This document shows positions 61,601-64,000 of a stretch of DNA of 64,000 nucleotides, in pieces. A model generated the notes under the pieces. That model was given only the letters and a program-made list of their open reading frames with translations. It searched no databases and was not told where the DNA came from. A program made the translations under genes and the position numbers. Position 1 is the stretch's first letter. The number at the start of each line of letters is the position of its first letter. Source of the stretch: Paragonimus westermani (Eukaryota; Platyhelminthes; Trematoda; Plagiorchiida; Troglotrematidae); contig QNGE01000111.1 in NCBI GenBank assembly GCA_008508345.1, forward strand, positions 23,958-87,957. The letters run 5' to 3'.

Positions 61601-63802
61601 ACGTTATTCCTCCTTACGACAAAAAATACTTTCCGAGAAGAGCAGTGGTGTCACTTAAGTAGAAGTGTTTCCTTGAATGGGGAAGAGCATTTCATTAGAT
61701 GGAATCCGATCGATACGAATATAGCATAAGTGAAGAAGACAACGTTATTTTGTCAGAACTGTCAAAATGGTCATGCGCTTACGACAGACACTGATGTTTC
61801 ACCAAGACATTTCTTGTTACAGTAAGTTATTATAGATCTTCTGAGAAAATGATACTCACAGGTACAATTATTTTAAAACCTTCTGTAGCAGTTATGAAAT
61901 CATCATGCAATGATGAACGATCAAACACTGAGCTAAACAACAGTATCTACCTATCTCTCAGGTCAAAATACAGAGAAAAGGTCTTCTTTAGATCACCCAG
62001 TATTTGCTGTTGTGCCAAATCAGACTTAAACGCGGGTCGGGATACTTTCATGCTTCTCAGGACTAGACAGAAGTCGAGTAACAAGTATTCGAGTCCAGTT
62101 ACTCTGGACGAGCAGAAGAGTAAGATAGTTGCTGCTCAATCTAGGTCCGGGAGCAAGGTGTGAAGGTTAGTAGGAAAAAAAACATACTTTAAGAAATTTT
62201 TACCCAATCACTGTTTTAAGCTCCCGAAAGTTGGTAGTATGGTTTGCCTCCGCTTGTTTCCCGGTAAAAGGACCTTAAATCAATACTGCAACTGCAAGTC
62301 AAGTCAATAATTCTAAGCGCTCAGATTTGAGATTATGCCTACTGTTCATCGCTCACTATTCCCATCGATTATCTGAGGAACGTGGGTTAGTTCATGGAAC
62401 ACAATAACCGTTGAGGAAGCCATAGACCAGACTTCTTTTCTGGATGTGGAAAATAGTTCAGGTTGCCAGGACAACATATGAAGGCTATTCTCGATTCCTA
62501 ATGATCCACCCCAAGGCAACTGTATAAGTTGGGTTTGATCTGACAGCAAATACACAATGTTTCCTTCCAGAGTGACTGGTGTAAACTCACTCCCAAAAGG
62601 TGTTTCGTACTTGAATATTATTTCCAGTGATTCAGTGAAGGTAATTAATACAACAGATTTCGTGCATCGTAAACGTGTTTCTTGGACAAAAGTAGTTGCA
62701 CATGAGTTCCTTCTTGGGAGGAGCACTGTAGGACACAATTCCGCCTTCCTTAGGTATGTGGAGTTGCAGTACTAGCCGATACGTCACAAAATTCGCACAC
62801 TAGACATGACTAAAGAACACCTTCGGTCGCGTTTAGCAGCCAGCTCAACGGATTTACTTATTTAAGTCTGACTGAGAATAAACGAGTTTTCATTTCCCAT
62901 TTCCTATTCAAATTCGTGGTTAATTTTCAGCGGTTTTGTCTCTGTAAGCACATGATGAAAAAGAGAATCGGAGTGGAGCTTTGACCTGGCGCTAAACTTA
63001 TCAGTATAGTATACTCCAAGGGGATTACTTTGCCCAGGTGTGTTTTGTTATTGAGATGACAGGTCCGTGTGAGTGGTGCTCCACATTTTCGCAGTGCAAT
63101 GCATAAAGGCTGACCCTGACCATATCTTTCTTGTTTCAACGAGGCAGCTCGGTATTTCTGGTTGTTTCACCTATCAGCGTTATGAGGACTCATTAGATTG
63201 TGCTACTGCACGCAAGGTGTCTATGAGAATAGCGTAGGCACGTGGCACATTCCCAAATCTTCGCTATTCGCGACGTCGCTAAATGAAGGTTATACAACGA
63301 GTGGATACACTTCAACTTGCCCAACGAATCAAAAGCGGGTGGTGTTCACTTTGGAATCAACAAAATCCCTCATTATTTAGCAGTAATCCACCTTCTAAGC
63401 AAGCCGTCTTGTATACATTATTACTGTCTCCCTCGGCGTGCTATCAGTCCCTTCCATATGGTGATTGCCTAATTGCCACAGCAACTTAGAAATCAGCGTC
63501 ATACAGCGTAATTCCTCCTAGCGAGTGTACCGTGGATTAAAACATCAAGAACACTCACGGTGAGGTCACGGTACTGTGCACTTTCGCAAGTTTATTTGGG
63601 TTTCACACAAAGCGAAGTTCTCTTATCCAAGGTAAGACAATCGCATCTATCGGACCCCTCAGGAAGAAACACGTTCACCGATGAAACGTTGCCCTTCCAG
63701 GAAGACTTTGCTTGTTAGAGTGGGCAGATTTACAGACAGAATGGGACTAGGTACGGTATTCCAAGTCATAAATCGTGTATTGATTGACGGGAGATCATGT
63801 TT
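46182..63802 (-). CDS. 3' part of a multi-exon gene for an unrecognised type I membrane protein
   Basis: Seven minus-strand exons chain with matching splice phases: 63802-63679, 63125-63029, 62712-62357, 62273-62204, 62103-61860, 60595-59143 and 46630-46182, together about 930 codons ending at TAG. Each junction has a GT donor and an AG acceptor, and the phases run 0/1, 1/2, 2/1, 1/2, 2/0, 0/1 and 1/stop. The product has an extracellular region, a Pro-rich stalk, one membrane helix (encoded by 60187-60107) with basic residues on its C-terminal side, and a ~480-residue Ser/Gly/Asn-rich tail, so a single-pass receptor or adhesion-like surface protein is likely. No catalytic domain is visible and I do not recognise the family. 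The start codon and signal peptide lie beyond 64,000. Introns are 83, 100, 316, 553, 1,264 and 12,512 nt. One in-frame TAG at 61949-61947 needs an extra small intron or is a real defect. The three-prime exons are secure; the five-prime ones were assembled by eye. Confidence 0.7.
46631..51735 (-). other. Distal part of the last intron, no element recognised except one tRNA-like SINE
   Basis: This stretch is intronic in the proposed gene. Apart from the tRNA-like copy near 47,137 and a (GT)n run near 47,904-47,920, I see no element, RNA gene or coding exon. The longest open frames (about 60-125 codons, for example 51171-51548 on the plus strand) lack recognisable motifs and are consistent with chance. 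Confidence 0.5.
47128..47225 (+). mobile_element. tRNA-like SINE head or tRNA pseudogene, copy 2
   Basis: The plus strand shares CGTAGCTTCCGAGGTCAGTT, GGTACAGCATTTG and GTTGCCGGCTCGAAGCCAGC with the copy at 29,4xx. The B box GGCTCGAAGCC is closer to consensus here, while the A box carries a short insertion. It is intronic and antisense to the membrane-protein gene. Confidence 0.5.
51767..51785 (-). other. 3'-terminal hairpin of the LINE
   Basis: ATCAGCGG and CCGCTGAT form a perfect 8-bp stem around a 3-nt loop, followed on the element's strand by TATTACTGTCTATGATGAT. A 3' stem-loop next to a microsatellite tail is the type of signal LINE reverse transcriptases recognise. A decayed copy lies at 2134-2152. 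Confidence 0.6.
51974..51982. repeat. Target-site duplication, left copy (tctccatta)
   Basis: Identical to 52403-52411. The two 9-bp repeats flank the SINE insertion and, when merged, restore the LINE RT reading (FVMDEIME then DAGVDLSTD), which proves a single insertion event. Confidence 0.85.
51983..52402 (+). mobile_element. Hammerhead-bearing tRNA-derived SINE, snap-back copy
   Basis: A 420-bp insertion with a perfect 9-bp TSD. Bases 51983-52039 are an inverted copy (about 55 of 57 bases) of 52300-52356, so the 5' end is flipped. The main body on the plus strand has a ~130-bp leader, an A-box-like TGGCGCAGTGG at 52176-52186, a B-box-like GAGTTCAAATC at 52219-52229, a complete type I hammerhead at 52249-52293, and a 3' region ending CTACTCATCAGT. 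Spacing between the boxes (about 35 bp) suits RNA polymerase III. The overall plan resembles schistosome SM-alpha; the leader before the promoter is unusual. Confidence 0.85.
52249..52293 (+). ncRNA. Intact type I hammerhead ribozyme
   Basis: In order: stem I strand GCACTG; core CTGATGA (52255-52261); stem II GCTCT-AACG-AGAGC, a perfect 5-bp hairpin; GAAA; a very short palindromic stem III within CTCGAG; cleavage triplet GTC ending at 52287; and the closing stem I strand TAGTGC, which pairs with GCACTG through five Watson-Crick pairs and one G-U. All invariant core bases of the family are present. Two-base-pair palindromic stem III ribozymes of this design are known in schistosomes, newts and cave crickets, where dimers are the active form. 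Self-cleavage here is predicted from sequence, not shown. Confidence 0.88.
52402..54176 (-). pseudogene. LINE endonuclease/reverse-transcriptase pseudogene
   Basis: This is the coding portion of the 51747-54678 element: APE-type endonuclease followed by RT, in several frames with stops. Its order matches family members, but the middle of the endonuclease is missing, the DHIAI-type Asp in WSQIAHLAV is replaced by Ala, and the reading frame changes at about 53,690 before LDSDHALV. A poly-C run of 11 at 52743-52753 lies inside the RT and probably marks one slippage frameshift. Confidence 0.75.
54690..57744 (-). other. Intron sequence, no element recognised
   Basis: Part of the 12.5-kb intron, between the LINE and the SINE pair. 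Only short open frames; no exon could be phased with the flanking coding exons. Confidence 0.45.
57745..57990 (-). mobile_element. Hammerhead SINE copy, 3' truncated
   Basis: The minus strand carries the leader, the tRNA-like boxes and the ribozyme segment (57753-57799), where CTGATGA is intact but GAAA reads TAAC and stem II is disrupted. It lies head-to-head with another copy at about 58,272, inside the last intron of the membrane-protein gene. Confidence 0.65.
58272..58660 (+). mobile_element. Hammerhead SINE copy, long but decayed
   Basis: It has the leader (GGAATTAACAGGACAGTC), the tRNA-like region (CACAGTGGGCAACAGGTTGC), the ribozyme segment at 58498-58542 with CTGACAG in place of the core and GAAAC intact, and a diverged 3' part. 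It gives the best view of the full length, about 380 bp. Confidence 0.6.
59143..59148 (-). other. Splice donor opening the 12.5-kb last intron
   Basis: The minus strand reads GTCATG|GTATGTATTC, with the GT at 59142-59141. It leaves phase 1, which matches the acceptor at 46632-46631. This pairing defines a 12,512-nt intron that contains the nested LINE/SINE block and two further SINE copies. Confidence 0.75.
59143..60595 (-). CDS. Large exon: ectodomain end, stalk, transmembrane helix and start of the cytoplasmic tail
   Basis: Open for 484 codons on the minus strand, by far the longest coding stretch here. The acceptor TTCCACTCACAG|CTTGTG and donor TCATG|GTATGT are both good; entry is phase 0, exit phase 1. 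In order: a ~60-residue extracellular end with an NQT glycosylation sequon and two Cys (ending VEHIRCPE); a Thr/Pro stalk with six consecutive Pro; a linker; a hydrophobic helix at 60187-60107 (core SLSCACLILLIVLIITWLYI); then RLRRLHARRRCRG and a Cys-rich turn, giving a positive-inside, C-terminus-in topology. The rest is Ser, Gly and Asn rich, with an Asn run and acidic TEEDEGIEQ, probably disordered and a likely phosphorylation and adaptor-binding region. No kinase, phosphatase or death domain is seen. If the donor were skipped, translation would stop eight codons later. Confidence 0.88.
60639..61137 (-). mobile_element. Internally deleted LINE copy next to a splice acceptor
   Basis: The minus-strand coding remnant runs from ARRNIPPGSS through DVRRKLKRSLKADREAWL, GKLFKLIRSTGPRRLSMS and LERWVEHFEGQFN to the RT start KRNKAAGPDYLVLALFKD. 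It then fuses at a GATG microhomology directly to the LINE 3' end (TATTGCTGTCTATGATGATG). Imperfect 12-bp duplications GAAATCAYAAAT at 60627-60638 and 61138-61149 flank it. It is the same family as the 52-54 kb element but better preserved. It lies in the 1,264-nt intron, ending about 40 bp before the acceptor of the largest exon. Confidence 0.82.
60640..61140 (-). pseudogene. LINE linker/RT-start pseudogene
   Basis: About 160 codons stay open in a single frame, giving the endonuclease-RT linker and the first RT motif of an RTE-like LINE. The catalytic RT core is absent because of the internal deletion, so no enzyme can be made. An intact frame suggests a relatively recent copy. It is not part of the host protein. 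Confidence 0.75.
61860..62103 (-). CDS. Exon of the membrane-protein gene with an in-frame TAG
   Basis: The acceptor is strong: a pyrimidine-rich run ending GCTCGTCCAG. The donor CCT|GTGAGT is near consensus. The 244 nt keep one frame and join the following exon in phase 0. The encoded text includes FKSDLAQQQILGDLKKTFSL before, and SSVFDRSSLHDDFITATEGF after, a TAG at 61949-61947. Either the TAG is a real nonsense change or sequencing error, or the segment is two exons. Two small in-phase introns would remove it: 61996-61928 (69 nt, GTGATC to CTCAG) or 62045-61947 (99 nt, GTATCC to GGTAG). Both are close in size to the neighbouring 83- and 100-nt introns. A direct 18-nt GT-AG excision (61950-61933) would also keep frame but is implausibly short. 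Confidence 0.55.
62204..62273 (-). CDS. Small internal exon of the membrane-protein gene
   Basis: A 70-nt minus-strand exon between introns of 83 and 100 nt. It enters in phase 1 after ATTTAAG and leaves in phase 2 at ATTGG|GTAAAA. The 23 codons include a candidate N-glycosylation sequon, Asn-His-Thr, which suits the extracellular side. It was chosen because it is the only open stretch that converts the phase 1 donor of the upstream exon into the phase 2 acceptor of the downstream one. It is short, so chance remains possible, and RNA evidence would settle it. Confidence 0.4.
62357..62712 (-). CDS. Extracellular-domain exon of the membrane-protein gene
   Basis: A 356-nt minus-strand exon, phase 2 in and phase 1 out, with donor AATA|GTGAGC just before an in-frame TGA. 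It encodes about 118 residues that alternate hydrophobic and polar positions, for example GNIVYLLSDQTQLIQLPWGG and VWSMASSTVIVFHEL, as expected of a beta-strand-rich ectodomain. Acceptor choice lies between AG at 62714-62713 and AG at 62711-62710, both phase 2; upstream CAG sites are phase 1 and were rejected because they do not match the preceding exon. The composition is distinct from the AT-rich, stop-rich flanks. No family is recognised; a propeller-like fold is only an impression. Confidence 0.6.
63029..63125 (-). CDS. Internal exon of the membrane-protein gene
   Basis: This 97-nt minus-strand exon starts in phase 1 after AAAG and ends in phase 2 at GCAAA|GTAATC. It encodes about 32 residues, including VSLYALHCENVEHHSHG and PVISITKHTWA, with one Cys and a cluster of His. 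The acceptor lacks a strong pyrimidine tract, so its left edge is the weakest boundary in the model; starting four bases earlier would give phase 0 instead. Phase 1 is preferred because it matches the preceding donor. A competing frame across the same bases is also open but does not splice in phase with the following exon. Confidence 0.45.
63679..63802 (-). CDS. Internal exon of the membrane-protein gene (first one visible)
   Basis: Read on the minus strand, a pyrimidine-containing acceptor ending GCGCAG is followed by an open 124-nt exon starting in phase 0 and closing at a good donor, ATCG|GTGAAC, in phase 1. It encodes about 41 residues, including SPILSVNLPTLTSKVF and the ending LEGQRFI, which look like folded extracellular sequence rather than random translation. 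In-frame stops flank the exon on both sides, which fits an exon but not a longer ORF. The split last codon joins the next proposed exon as Asp. No upstream exon could be found in the last 200 bases of the window. Confidence 0.5.
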
Positions 63803-64000
63803 CTGCGCAATAAACACCTTGCCTCAAGGAAGACGCGTTGGGCCTATCAGGACAGACAGAAGCCCCTCGAAAATTCCAGAGATTGGCTTTTTTATACTTA
63901 TTTCAACTCTAGCTTGTCGAGCTCAGCGGTCAGTTGATAAATCTGGTTACCATTTTTGTACCCAGTGAGAACGTGGCTTTTTCATTCATTCTCTAGTTTG

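Noticed and set aside
61933..61950. 18-nt GT-AG intron removing the in-frame TAG
   Set aside because: It would keep frame, but 18 nt is far below any plausible spliceosomal intron for a metazoan; the 69- or 99-nt alternatives are more reasonable.
61849..62163. 104-codon plus-strand open frame
   Set aside because: Antisense shadow of the exon at 61860-62103.
63681..63968. 95-codon plus-strand open frame
   Set aside because: Overlaps the phase-consistent minus-strand exon at 63679-63802 and has no motif of its own.
1..64000. CRISPR arrays, operons or prokaryotic genes
   Set aside because: No regularly spaced direct repeats, no ribosome-binding-site-led ORF clusters; gene structure and retroelements are eukaryotic.

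Overview
This is eukaryotic nuclear DNA, most likely from a flatworm and probably a trematode (fluke). Three things suggest this: exons separated by both very short (about 80-100 nt) and very long (12.5 kb) introns; a dense load of decayed retroelements (RTE-like LINE, CR1/Jockey-like LINE, Penelope-like element); and a tRNA-derived SINE that carries a type I hammerhead ribozyme, the architecture known from the schistosome SM-alpha SINE. The species call is inference, because no species-diagnostic gene is present.

Region by region. Bases 1-46,181 hold no gene I can support. They are intergenic DNA with scattered repeats: three copies of a family ending in a (GTAT)n tail (1-285, 30,766-31,134, 34,691-35,065), several hammerhead-bearing SINEs, a Penelope-like relic (12,027-12,763), a CR1/Jockey-like RT relic (about 19,830-20,228), three copies of a conserved ~100-bp motif that includes one just upstream of the Penelope relic, and two copies of a second tRNA-like SINE. 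From 46,182 to at least 63,802 the minus strand carries the 3' part of one multi-exon gene. By hand I can chain seven exons whose splice phases all agree (63802-63679, 63125-63029, 62712-62357, 62273-62204, 62103-61860, 60595-59143, 46630-46182). They encode about 930 residues: an extracellular region, a Pro/Thr/Ser stalk, one transmembrane helix, a basic Cys-rich juxtamembrane stretch, and a long Ser/Gly/Asn-rich cytoplasmic tail ending at a TAG stop. I do not recognise the family. The gene's 5' end lies outside the window.

The 12.5-kb last intron of this gene contains a nested retroelement: a 5'-to-3' RTE-like LINE flanked by an 11-bp target-site duplication (TSD), interrupted in its reverse transcriptase by a 420-bp snap-back SINE insertion with its own perfect 9-bp TSD. 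That SINE copy holds a fully intact type I hammerhead core. A second, internally deleted LINE copy sits about 40 bp upstream of the splice acceptor of the largest exon. The most interesting signals are the ribozyme-bearing SINE family, its inverted insertion, and the unrecognised receptor-like gene.
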